NCBI GenBank assembly: GCA_023614405.1
Contig: CM042685.1
Coordinates: 233,657,661-233,721,660 of the forward strand
Direction: 5' to 3'
Origin: Avena insularis
Taxonomy: Eukaryota > Streptophyta > Magnoliopsida > Poales > Poaceae
DNA length: 64,000 nucleotides
Made by a program: the position numbers and the translations under genes. Below are positions 47,264 to 57,357 of this stretch, piece by piece; position 1 is the stretch's first letter, and each line of letters starts with the position of its first letter. The notes beneath the pieces are model-generated. The model was not told where the DNA came from. It saw nothing but the letters and a program-made list of their open reading frames with translations, and did no database searches.

Positions 47264-47955
47264 TAGGAGACAAAAACTTGGTAGTGCTAACATTGAACAT
47301 ACTTGTGGCGTCTTAAACCCAACGGACAACAACTCACTAGATTGACAAAAAGGTTTCAACCTAATCATGGATGTTATGCCTGTCATACCTCTATTCTATT
47401 TCTATTAGCCTTTGTTTGCAGTTGTTGTAAGTTTTGATGAATCCTTTAGTGCTCTGCCTACCAAATTGAATTATGTATTCATTCCAGGGAATTGTATAAA
47501 TGGGTAAAAGCAGAGAAACTTTGTATTTTTATATTATGAACCTTCAATTCTAAAATGAAACCCATTCTACAGTCAATGGGTAACTGCATTAATAAATTTG
47601 GACAAGCCTCTGTACACATATTTGCAAAGAACTCTTGGTATGTGGATGGTTGACAATGACAATTGATAAATTACTTCAAATATCAAGCTAAATTTAAGGA
47701 AATGTATTATTAACCTAAAAATATTGAATCCATATATTTTAATAATAGTAAACATATAGTTCGTGAAATAATAGACTATTAAAAATGTTTTACAAGATCT
47801 ACCAAGTTTAGAATAGAGTTGCATGGATGGGAGATACTAAACTATTATAGATCAAAAGTAATAACAAGGACGATCTAGAGAGGATGAAAATAAACCGACA
47901 TAACAAACTATAAAAAGACTAATATGACTGGATAAAAATTCTTGGTATGTGGAAG
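47264..47955. other. AT-rich intergenic DNA
   Basis: About 690 bp between the MITE and the CACTA terminus. Only short random frames (47573-47824 minus). No repeat or gene recognised. Confidence 0.5.
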
Positions 47956-48075
47956 CACTAGTAGAAAACGCCCCATTGGTCCCGGTTGGTAAGGGGCATT
48001 AGTCCCGGTTACCCAACCGGGACGGGGCAATCGGGACTAAAGCCCCAACCTTTAGTCGGTTGCTTCCACCAACCG
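47956..48075. repeat. CACTA terminal and subterminal repeats
   Basis: The 5-base CACTA end is followed by copies of gtcccggttgg and its reverse complement ccaaccgggac within 80 bases, the usual transposase-binding subterminal pattern of Triticeae CACTA elements. Confidence 0.85.
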
Positions 48076-48415
48076 GACAAATGGCGGTACACGTGGCGCG
48101 AGGGCGAGGGGTGGAGCAACCGTCGATTCGTAAGAATCGGGAATAACTCTTTCTGCCGCGCAGATTTACACATTCTGCGGCAGAGAATTCATTTTGGCAC
48201 ATCTTGTTGCCGCGGCAGCATTTTCGTCACTTTTTGTGCCGCGGCAGAGAATTCATTTAGGTTATTTTATTGTTTATTTACTGTTTTGCACTCATCAATG
48301 AAGAAACCATTATATTACACAAGATCATCATGACAATATTACATTCGATACACGGATCGAGTTCATGCAGTACATACAAAAGTTGCTCTTTTTACAATCC
48401 CTATTGTCTATACAC

Positions 48416-51400
48416 AGCCGAATAGTATTCCCCTTTTGGGTTTAGAACTTCTGCATCCAAGAATCCCGCCAATTCCTCCTGAATTGCTCGTACGCGATCC
48501 TTTGGCAGAAGACCGTCACGTAGACGTTCGATCTGATTTAAAAAAGGAGTCAGCCTATATGAATGAAACTAAACATAATTTGATTGTAATTAAAAACTAT
48601 AGAAATTGTTTACGTACGTGGAGTTGCTCTAAATTTCTGCCCTTCTCATCGCATGTCTGCCGGATAAACTCGCAAACATAGTATCCACATAGATTGTTAC
48701 CTGGTCCCTGTGTTAGGCACTTTACGAGAACATAGTTCAATTAAAATAATAATCAAGTATGATAATAACTGTATCAAAACTAGAAACAAAGAGATGTGCG
48801 GATATATCTAGTGGTCCTTACATCTAGTGCTTCAAATGTAAGCTCCGCTTTCCAAACACCCCTAGCCTTGTTGGTGAACCGTTTTCAAGCGCTGCCCGGC
48901 GAAGAAAACAAATAAAATAAGTTATTAATTACTTGATATCATAAAATTCACGAACGTTGCCGATATAGTATCATAATGATTAGAATTACCGCTGGAGAAG
49001 CATCTGCATGTCCTTCCACTGCTCAAGGGGTTTATGTTTCGAGCCCATGACTAGTACACGCCCTTTGTCAAGTTGAATGATTAACAGAATATAGTGGAAG
49101 CTGAATGCATAACTAATCAATTATATACTTAACATCGAGTAAGCGAAATAGAAAGTGTATAGAAGACAATAACACTCACTCGAAGTTGTAAGGAAAAAGT
49201 ATTTCCCTTCTGGTTTCTTGAAACCTTAACGCGTGTACTATATTATCCTCCGTATCCTGAGGGCTTGTTTTGAGATTAGCTTCATGAACCCAATATGGGT
49301 CAATGAAGCCAATGTCATAGATTTGTCCTCTGCTGCATTCGAGAATCTTCATTCTGCATATTACAGTATGATTATATACATGCAATAAACAAGGTGAGAT
49401 AGCTGGAGACTAAATTAATTACAGAATTAGTACTTACAGACAATAGGCACTGATGATCGATTTGTCCAAGGCGTCTTGATTGAATAATTGAAATAGTTCA
49501 TCAAATTCAATGGATATCATGTCATCCTTTTCTTTCCCATGATGCTTTTTTGTAACCCTCAGCACTATCCAGTTAGCCCCGGCCTTTGTGGCATGCATGT
49601 ACCAGTTATGCAATCTTCGCATTTTTGTTGGAAGATTATTTACCTCCTCAGGTTTGACGAGAGGTTCGCAGATCGGTATTTATATGCTACTTCACTCACG
49701 GGAAGTACTCTAACTGGATAAATCTGGGCAATACTCATACCTTGAGCATGGCAGCTTCTCAGACAGTAACTACCTCTGGATCATACTGCTCTTCGGCCCC
49801 ATATTTGCTCGACCCCACATTGGTTTGGGAAATCACCTTGAGAGGGGCGCAAGACTGTTTTGCTTGTTCTCCGAGCTGGACAACAGATTTCTCGCTTGCA
49901 TCAGTACTGCTCTTCGAGGCATTTTGTGCCGCATGTGACTTGAGAATAGAACACTCATAGCCTGATGACAGCTTTGGCTCGGGTTGATGAAGAGTCTTTA
50001 ACATTTTCAACACTTTGTCCTTTTCTTCTTTGGAGCTGGGGAACTCTGGCTCTTTCGCCTTCTAGCTTAAAAAAACGTTGTCGCTTCAAGATCAACGATC
50101 GCCATAATCTCCTCTTCAGTACAGTCATAAGCTCTCTTGGGAGGAACCTTTGGTACTTTTGGAAGAGGCTCTTGTTTATGTTTCGGCGATCGCTTACCAC
50201 GACGCAGACTAGCGGTACGCTTACGCTTTTTTATCCTGAGGCGTCGGCGATGGCTCCCGCGGCGATGGCTGCGCCGGAGATTGGTGAGGCGACGAAGCCG
50301 GGTGAGGCGACAAAGACGGCTGCCGCGGCGGCGACGACCTCGCTGGAGAAGGGTGAGGCTGTGGCGAAGATGGCCTTGACGTGTGATTTCGAAGCACGAT
50401 ACATTCCTTTGGCCATAGAATGGTGATGTTTGTTGCGTATCCCAGTACATTCACATCCCCTTCACCTGCAGGGTAGTGAAGATCCAAAACTTCAAAGGTG
50501 GGCATGATTTCATCCACCCCGACAACAGCGTAGCCCTCTGGAACCGGACGACAGTGGTAAGTTGGTGTGGGTCCAATTGGTAAGGCATAGCCAACCGCCA
50601 CCTTCATTGATATGTTCACAACTTTGACATGTAGCTCGCAGTGTCATCTACGTGGTATCATCCTTCGGTAGCCAACAGAGCCATCGTCGGTGCACCATCG
50701 CTCGCCGCCATTGTCATGACCGGGACCTCGGTGGAAGCCACACGCTTTTGATTATTCGATAGGCCGGTAGCATCGAATGCGGTGTCTTCGAGATGGGCCG
50801 GTAGTACTTTGCTCTTTAAGTGCGTTAATTTCATCTTGTTGTTGCTTTATTCGTTCTTCAATTATACGCATTCGCTCTTTCTGAATATCTGCTTCAACTT
50901 CCGCCTTGTCCTTTCTCCTCTAACGGCTTCTATCAGGATATTTCTTCCTCTCTTCGGGAAACCCAGTCCTCCATGGTATGGAGCCGCTTGTGCCTCGTGT
51001 TCGTCCATCATGTTCCTTATTTCCAAGGGCGAGTGTGAGCTCATCATTCTCTCTATCCGGAATGAAGTCCCCATCTTTAACAGCCTTTACTGCTTTTCTC
51101 ATCCTCTCGATTGGCAAGGGGTCTTCTTTATGTCGTATGTTATATATACACATCCCTTTCGAATCCAACGTGCCTCCATGCCCGTAAAACCAATTCCTTG
51201 CACGTTCTACCCAATCGTCTGTCTCTAGGGTGATCTTTTTAGCACGCAGTTCATTCTCAAGTTTCTCCCACTTAGGAATGCCAGCCCTGTAGCCACCTTG
51301 CCCCATAGTATGGTGATACTTCTTGTTAGCAGCATTCAGCTTATTCGTTGCAGACGTTTTCTTAGCTTTTTCTGATGTCTTGTAATTTACAAACTCAGAC

Positions 51401-52202
51401 CAGAATGGTTTTATCTTCTCAAACTGAATCTTCTTGAAATCCGGAGTCTTCTCTTTCACGACATAGTCAAGGTGCAATATTTTCTTCCAGTTGGTGAAAC
51501 ACTGGGCCATCTTCTTCATAGCCCACTCCCTGACCTTAGCCTCCGTGGCTCTCCCATGTTCTAAGGCGTCCTCAACTGGATCCTTCGCATTTGGATCCAG
51601 CTCTATCTTCGGTAGTTTAAAATTAACCATGAGCCTCTTCCACAGTAAATCTTTAGCCTTGTTAGGGACAAACAAACATGTTCCCTCTTCTTCCGCATCA
51701 GCAGGCCTATTCCAATTTTGAATGGTGATCAGGATTAAGTCCCTAACGATTACTCTGCATTGTGCCACAAATTTGATTATGACAACTTAGGGAGCCGTCA
51801 GTTTGCCGTCTTCAGCGATATCTTCGATCCTGAACCTCTCATGGTCTTCCAACTTTTTGGTTGGGCCTCGTCCGCTCTTTTCAGTAGATTTGTTCGATCC
51901 GGAGGGCTAAAAGAAGAAAGATCATCGTTACTATTTCTATATATATAGCAGATGATTAATTAATGAATTAATTATATTACATGCACCTCGCCAAAGCGGT
52001 CGTCTTCTCGATTACACAAGGCATCGCCTTCTCCCTCGCGGAAGGCAACACCTTCAACCTCAAACAAGTCGTCTATTCCGGCAAAAAGAGGATCACCCTC
52101 ACCAGAGTTGTTCAAAAACGTCGATACATCTAAATTTTCTTCCCCGCGGATCACACCTTGGATCAACTCTTCCTTTTCTTCGTCTCTGACGTGTGGGTCC
52201 AT
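48416..52202 (-). pseudogene. CACTA multi-exon gene: Transposase_24-type, DUF8039-like and Ulp1-like protease domains
   Basis: Exon 1 (52202-51987) is an acidic N terminus. Exon 2 starts at 51906 (RGPTKKLEDHERFRIEDI), has a TAA at 51787-51789, and then the plant transposase Ptta/En/Spm region (TNKLNAANKKYHHTMGQGGY, NWFYGHGGTLDSKG) to 50920. Next is a coiled coil, then a DUF8039-like segment (MKVAVGYALP, YHCRPVPEGYAVVGVDEIM, 50619-50380) and a Pro/Ser linker. The Ulp1-like C48 peptidase exons (49622-48416) read FHYILLIIQLDKGRVLVMGS, GNNLCGYYVCEFIRQ and RLRDGLLPKDRVRAIQEELA. The His and Cys of the triad are present, but the Asp position is Gly. Several frameshifts lie between 50380 and 49650. 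Such genes accompany TNP2 in Triticeae CACTA elements. Confidence 0.75.
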
Positions 52203-52418
52203 ATTTTCTGCATAGGTGGAAAAACGGATAAGTCAAAACGGATAAACCCTAATTTAGAGAAACCCTAATATATACATACACAATAATAAAAATATATACA
52301 CACACTATATATACATACACAATATATACATACACGCTAAAAGGGAAGGGGCGGCTGGAGCACGTGGCGATGGACGGAGACGGAGGCGTTGTGGCGGTCG
52401 GGGAGGAGGGATAGGCCG

Positions 52419-52617
52419 AATGCTCAAACAAGGATGATGATATGACAAGTTGAATTGCATTGAAATGAAACCCTAGAACTTGCTCGGCAATTTAAACGGG
52501 GTTCCGAGGGTTGAAAACCTAACTCGGGAAACTCCGGAAACACATGAGAGGGGTTGATTTAGTTCTCTAATTAAACTTGTCATTAAAGTTGATTAGCAAT
52601 GCATGATTATAGCTTAG
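52419..52617 (+). repeat. 199 bp direct repeat, copy 1
   Basis: From aatgctcaa to tatagcttag; matches 53042-53240 with scattered differences (for example ggttccgaggg and aaactccgg conserved). The copies are 424 bp apart. Confidence 0.85.
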
Positions 52618-53041
52618 GTGCAACATCGATTCAAATAGGGTCTATGACAACTAATATCATATACAAATACAAAATATGATAATATACATATACATATACA
52701 AATACATATACATATACATATACAAATACAAAATATGATAATATATAGGACACTCTATCTATCGATAAAAGACCACAGTATAATTGTATGCATCATGGCA
52801 AGAATTGAAATGCTTTCGAAATCATAGGATTATATCATGGTAGGGCTATGCTTGCCTTGCTGCTGATAGTCAAAATCGAGCAGGATCCTTGTACTTGACT
52901 TGATTACAGTTGGTCAAGTATTTGTCTTCGAGCTTCGACGGTGTTGATCTCTGTCTTCGATATCGATCTCGATATCGTATCCTACCGGAAAGAACCAAAC
53001 ACCGGAAAGAAAGGGAAACAATCAACACATGGCATCGATGC

Positions 53042-53240
53042 AATGCTCAAGCAAGTATGATGATATGACAAGTTGAATTGCATTGAAATGTAACTCTAAA
53101 GCATGCTCTACAATTAATCGGGGTTCCGAGGGGTGGAAACCCTAACTCGGAGAAACTCCGGAACACATGAGAGGGGTGGATTTGTTCTTCTAATTAAACT
53201 TGTCATTTAAGTTGTTGAATAATGCATGATTATAGCTTAG
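53042..53240 (+). repeat. 199 bp direct repeat, copy 2
   Basis: Second copy of 52419-52617, same orientation and same length. It is followed by unrelated AT-rich sequence. Confidence 0.85.
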
Positions 53241-53379
53241 ATAGCTAGGTTTCATTTTTCTGAACATTTTGATATATTATTCATATTTTTCTGACTTATA
53301 GATTAAAAGTTATTTAATTGATAAGATTATAATTATTTCTGAAATTATTAAAAGTTGGTTAAACTTTTTACACCGCAGG

Positions 53380-54060
53380 CATACCTAGCCACAGTGACTG
53401 ACAGAGGGGCCCCATGGCCACCTCAGCAGACTCGCAAGCAAGAGGGACCGGGGGGGCTGGTTGGTTATTTCTCACCGAGGCAGTATCTAGCTAGAGAGGC
53501 TGACGAGTGGGCCTGGGCCACGCAGGCAGCACGTGGACGCCACGTCGGCTCGCCGACCAACGGGCCAGACGGCGGCGCGGGTCGGCGCTAGGAGGCGAGC
53601 GGGGCTGCATGGGCTAGACTCGCTGGCTGTTGAGCGTTGCAAGCAGCGGCACCGCTTCGGATTGGTCACCGGAGCATGGCGCACGGCGAGCAGCGGCATC
53701 GGCGCTTGCAGGTCGTCGGCGAGCGGGGACTACAGAGCGAGGGAGAGAGAGGGAAAAAAGGTCGGCGAGAACCGCGTGCTCACCCTGGTGCTCAAGGTAG
53801 TGACGGGGAAGCGCGGGGAGGTCCTGAACGGCGTGAATGGCAACGGCGGCCGGCGTTGGTGACGGAGAGGACGTGCTCGATTCGGCGGAGAGAAAGATCG
53901 CAACCGAGCTTGGTGAGAGGTTCTGGCGAGGCGAGCAGGGCGACGGTAGGGCGGCAAGGCGGCGGGCAGTGACGACGGCGTCGCTTGATCCCCTCTTGCG
54001 AGAAGATTGTGAGATGGGGAAGAAGAAGAGGAGAGGCACCCAGTTATTAACCAAAGGGCC
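53380..54060. other. GC-rich stretch without recognisable gene
   Basis: High-GC DNA with many overlapping open frames on both strands, none with a domain or a convincing start. It may be leader or promoter sequence of a lost CACTA gene. High GC alone explains the open frames. Confidence 0.4.
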
Positions 54061-54061
54061 T

Positions 54062-54205
54062 TTTGTCCCGGTTGGTAGCTCCAACCGGGACTAAAAATCA
54101 TCGTCAGTTGGAGCCTCCAACCGGACGTACTCCAATTTTTTCAGCAGACCAAGGGGCGCGCGCAGGGGGTCTTTAGTCCCGGTTGGTGGCTCCAACCGGG
54201 ACATA
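54062..54205. repeat. CACTA subterminal motifs (tcccggttggt copies)
   Basis: Two inverted pairs of tcccggttgg(t) and ccaaccggga with ggctcc between them (54066-54092 and 54178-54202). They match the motifs next to the CACTA terminus at 47956. They mark another subterminal zone of the same or a related element. Confidence 0.75.
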
Positions 54206-54303
54206 TGACCCTGTTTTCAATTTTTTTCAGGAATTTTCTGTCTCTTCCTGTCTTATTTTTTATTTTGGGGTTTAAATTTGTAATGTTTTTAAATGATAAT
54301 TAC

Positions 54304-54845
54304 TTTGGAATTTAGAAAAACTTTAAACATAAAAAGTGTTAGAATTTCAATACCTAATTCAAAACCATTTTCCGTTTTTAAAAATAATTAATGTAACCAT
54401 TTAAACTATGAACCATTTAAAATTAAAAATGAATTAACTTATATTTTTTGAATATTAATTTGGAATTTAGAAAAACTTTAAACATAAAAAGTGTCTGGAT
54501 TTGAATAAATAATTCAAAACCATTTTCTATTTTTAAAAAATAATTAATGTAACCATTTAAACTATGAACCATTAAAAATTAAAAATTAATTAACTTATAT
54601 TTTTTGAATATTTATTTGGAATTTAGAAAAACTTTAAACATAAAAAGTGTTTGAATTTGAATAACTAATTCAAAACCATTTTCTGTTTTTAAAAATAATT
54701 AATGTAACCATTTAAACTATGAACCATTTAAAATTAAAAATGAATTAACTTATATTTTTTGAATATTAATTTGGAATTTAGAAAAACTTTAAACATAAAA
54801 AGTGTCTGGATTTGAATAAATAATTCAAAACCATTTTCTGTGTTT
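54304..54845 (+). repeat. Tandem array, 155-156 bp unit, about 3.5 copies
   Basis: The marker ttggaatttagaaaaac starts at 54305, 54460, 54616 and 54771, giving periods of 155, 156 and 155. Units are AT-rich. Units 2 and 4 share gtgtctggatttgaataaat, while units 1 and 3 differ there, which suggests growth by a dimer of about 311 bp. Confidence 0.92.
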
Positions 54846-55091
54846 TAATTTGGATTTGAATTAACTTATATTTTTTATATATTAATGGGCGGGAAAAAAA
54901 GGACAGAAAATAATGGGCGGAAAGAAAATTTTATTAGGATAGAACTGGAATTAAAGTACATAATGCAACTAACACAAAGTTACATAGAAGAACTGAAAAT
55001 TAAGATACATGGCCAGATTAAGCCACAATCGGCCGAACTTGTTTTGCAATGTTGGAGTGATTCAGTCATGCTCCTGCCTACACCTGTAATA
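54846..55091. other. Spacer between tandem array and 188-codon ORF
   Basis: AT-rich with two ggcgg(g)aa-type motifs at 54887-54925. It would contain the 3' untranslated region of the minus-strand ORF. No gene seen. Confidence 0.45.
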
Positions 55092-55658
55092 CTACTCGCC
55101 ATTGTAGTAAATGCGTACTTTCATGTGACCGTCGTCGCTGTCGTCGTCGGGGTCGCCGTAGTTGAACCTTGAAGGCTGAGTACGAGTGGGCTGGACTTGA
55201 GGGTATCGCAGGCGGGGGCTAGAGTCGGCGGCCGTGTCATAGGCCATGACGCTCTGGAGAGTCCGACAGCGCCACCACAACCGACGGCCGGCCTCGTTGA
55301 AGTTCGAAGGAGGTGGGCCATCCTCCTCGTGCCCGGCGAGCGCCCTCTCACGCCGATCCACGAAGAAGGCTTCCCAAGTCGGGAAATAGTCGGGATGCCA
55401 TCTGGGATTCCTCCGCTGCTCCGGCGTGAGCTCGAAGTAGTAGTGGTTCGTGATGGCCATCCGACGCGCCACACATAGAGGGGCAGGAGGAACCGGCACG
55501 CCTTCGGCGCTCAGCATCCAGCCGACGGGGACACGATGGCAAGCAGACGAGGGGGTAGTTCGGTAAAGCGCCTCCGCTCCAGGAGTTAGTGCTATGGTGG
55601 AAGTCATGAGAAAGAGTGATGAGGTTGCAGATATGAGTCTAGAGATGTGCAATGACAA
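55092..55658 (-). CDS. Uncharacterised 188-codon ORF carried by the CACTA region
   Basis: An uninterrupted frame from ATG 55658 to a stop at 55092, rare in this window of pseudogenes. An inner ATG at 55460 (MAITNHYYFELTPEQR) may be the true start, as the segment from there is the better-looking part: FELTPEQRRNPRWHPDYFPT, WEAFFVDRRERALAGHEE, EAGRRLWWRCRTLQSVMAY, then an Arg/Pro linker and an acidic tail (DPDDDSDDGHMKVRIYY). It is Trp- and Arg-rich without a signal peptide. I do not recognise a domain with certainty. Upstream on the minus strand are a TATATA run and repeated TTCCCGCC motifs. Similar proteins are common in Triticeae repeats. Confidence 0.5.
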   Translation of the reverse strand: MSLHISRLISATSSLFLMTSTIALTPGAEALYRTTPSSACHRVPVGWMLSAEGVPVPPAPLCVARRMAITNHYYFELTPEQRRNPRWHPDYFPTWEAFFVDRRERALAGHEEDGPPPSNFNEAGRRLWWRCRTLQSVMAYDTAADSSPRLRYPQVQPTRTQPSRFNYGDPDDDSDDGHMKVRIYYNGE

Positions 55659-55674
55659 TGGAGGCCAATCCTAC

Positions 55675-55817
55675 ATATATATATATATATATATATAGTG
55701 AGAAATGACAGGAAGATAACTGAAGGGAAGAACTGGCGGGAAGAACTGGCGGGAAGAAATGGCGGGAGAAATGCCGGGAAAAAATGGCGGGAAGAAAAAT
55801 GGCGGGAATAAAAATGG
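55675..55817 (-). promoter_or_regulatory. Candidate promoter: TA run plus TTCCCGCC repeats
   Basis: Upstream of ATG 55658 on the minus strand are an AT dinucleotide run (55675-55697) and then about six copies of TTCCCGCC or close variants (55731-55817). TTCCCGCC resembles the E2F/DP binding consensus WTTSSCSS. The spacing (TA run about 20-40 bases and motifs about 75-160 bases upstream) fits a compact promoter. It may also be a simple repeat. Confidence 0.35.
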
Positions 55818-55824
55818 CTCATTC

Positions 55825-57357
55825 AGAACTTGCATTGGATCTTTGAAGAAACCACATATTGCGAGTCTAAAAATGATTTTTTCAAAAAATCACGGGCGAT
55901 AGATCATGTACCTGTAGTACAAACCGGACTCACTTCCTACCGATTCGGCAGACATTTGTCCTTTTTACCCGGGATGGACGAAAAGGTTTGAGATGTCCCG
56001 GTTGGGAGATAGTCCATGTAAGGTGGTATAGTATTTTAGGAAAATGGGACGGTAGCATTCTGAAACGGCATTTTGGTGGTAACTTCACAAAACGACCCGT
56101 TTTTTGCGCTCGGAAAATGGAAAAGGGCTTTTCTGTGCGACAAAAAGGAAAACTTCCTCCTGCAACATTGTTCTCCATACCAATATCCACATGCATGCAT
56201 AATATGGGCACAGCATCACAAATATGTCGTGATTCAACACATAACATCGGTCATTTGGACCGAAAGCCATGAAACCTCGAACATGATAGGTCATTTTGTG
56301 AAGGTTTTTTGAGACATGATCAATATACCAAGTCTGGTATTTTTCCTTTCAACTATATCACCTAATATGACACCACACGAAGGATTTTCATTGTTCGGAT
56401 TATTTTGAATTTATTATGCCCGTTTTGAATTTTCTGAATTTCTAACTATGGTCGAACCGGCGTGCATGAAGATAGGGGACGAGCATCGTTAGAACTTGCA
56501 TTGGATCTTTGAAGAAACCACATATTGCGAGTCTAAAAATGATTTTTTCAAAAAATCACGGGCGATAGATCATGTACCTGTAGTACAAACCGGACCCACT
56601 TCCTACCGATTCGGCAGACATTTGTCCTTTTTACCCGGGATGGACGAAAAGGTTTGAGATGTCCCGGTTGGGAGATAGTCCATGTAAGGTGGTATAGTAT
56701 TTTAGTAAAATAGGACGGTAGCGTTCTGAAACGGCATTTTGGTGATTACTTCACAAAACGACCCGTTTTTTGTGCTCGGAAAATAGAAAAGGGCTTTTCC
56801 GTGCGACAAAAAGAAAAACTTCCTCCTGCAACATTGTTCTCCATACCAATGTCCACATGCATGCATAATATGGGCACAGCATCACAAACTATGCCGTGAT
56901 TCAGCACATAACATCGGTCATTTGGACCGAAAGCCATGAAACCTCGAACATGATAGGTCATTTTGTGAAGGTTTTTTCGAGAAATGATCAATATACCAAG
57001 CCTGGTATTTTTCCTTTCAACTATGTCACATAATATGACACCACGCGAAGGATTTTCATTGTTCGGATTTTTTTTGAATTTATTATGCCCGTTTTGAATT
57101 TTCTGAATTTCTAACTATGGTCGAACCGGCGTGCATGAAGATAGGGGACGAGCATCATTAGAACTTGCATTGGATCTCTGAAGAAACCACATATTGCGAG
57201 TCTAAAAATGATTTTTTCAAAAAATCACAGGCGATAGATCATGTACCTGTAGTACAAACCAGACCCACTTCCTACCGATTCGGCAGATATTTGTCCTTTT
57301 TACCCGGGATTGACGAAAAGGTTTGAGATGTCCCGGTTAGGAGATAGTCCATGTAAG
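55825..57357 (+). repeat. Tandem array, 666-669 bp unit, 2.3 copies
   Basis: Units start with agaacttgcattggatc at 55825, 56491 and 57160. The third copy is cut at 57357 by the Copia LTR. Each unit contains gatgtcccggtt-type sequence like the CACTA subterminal motif and a perfect palindrome, gattttttcaaaaaatc (55875, 56541, 57210). The short minus frames in each unit (55930-56294, 56746-56991) are repeats of the same non-coding sequence. Confidence 0.93.

Larger units (their letters stand above)
52203..53380. other. 5' flank of the CACTA gene with a direct repeat pair
   Basis: No gene. It holds an ATAC/TATACA-rich microsatellite at 52260-52335, a 199 bp direct repeat (52419-52617 and 53042-53240), and a tacatatacatatac microsatellite at 52683-52730. 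The sequence just upstream of the ATG at 52202 is T/A rich and could be promoter. Confidence 0.5.
47956..57357 (-). mobile_element. CACTA (En/Spm) DNA transposon, right end not seen
   Basis: The left terminus is CACTAGTAGAAAACG at 47956, preceded by AAG (possible 3 bp duplication). The subterminal motif tcccggttgg and its inverse occur at 47979-48030, 54065-54090, 54178-54200 and in the arrays beyond 55825. A minus-strand multi-exon gene with CACTA-typical domains fills 48416-52202. No second CACTA..TAGTG terminus with a matching AAG was found before the Copia insertion at 57358, so the right end is probably beyond the window or lost. A TNP2 transposase is not seen. Confidence 0.75.

Noticed and set aside
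50067..50450. Arg-rich and Pro-rich frames on both strands
   Set aside because: Shadows of the low-complexity Pro/Ser linker of the CACTA gene.
53355..54101. Multiple long frames in GC-rich DNA that could be an exon
   Set aside because: Open frames on all strands are expected at this GC content; no domain, no start context, no similarity I recognise.
55692..55696. TAGTG at the end of the TA run as right terminus of the CACTA element
   Set aside because: The inverted sequence does not extend to the CACTAGTAGAAAA terminus, and no AAG duplication follows.
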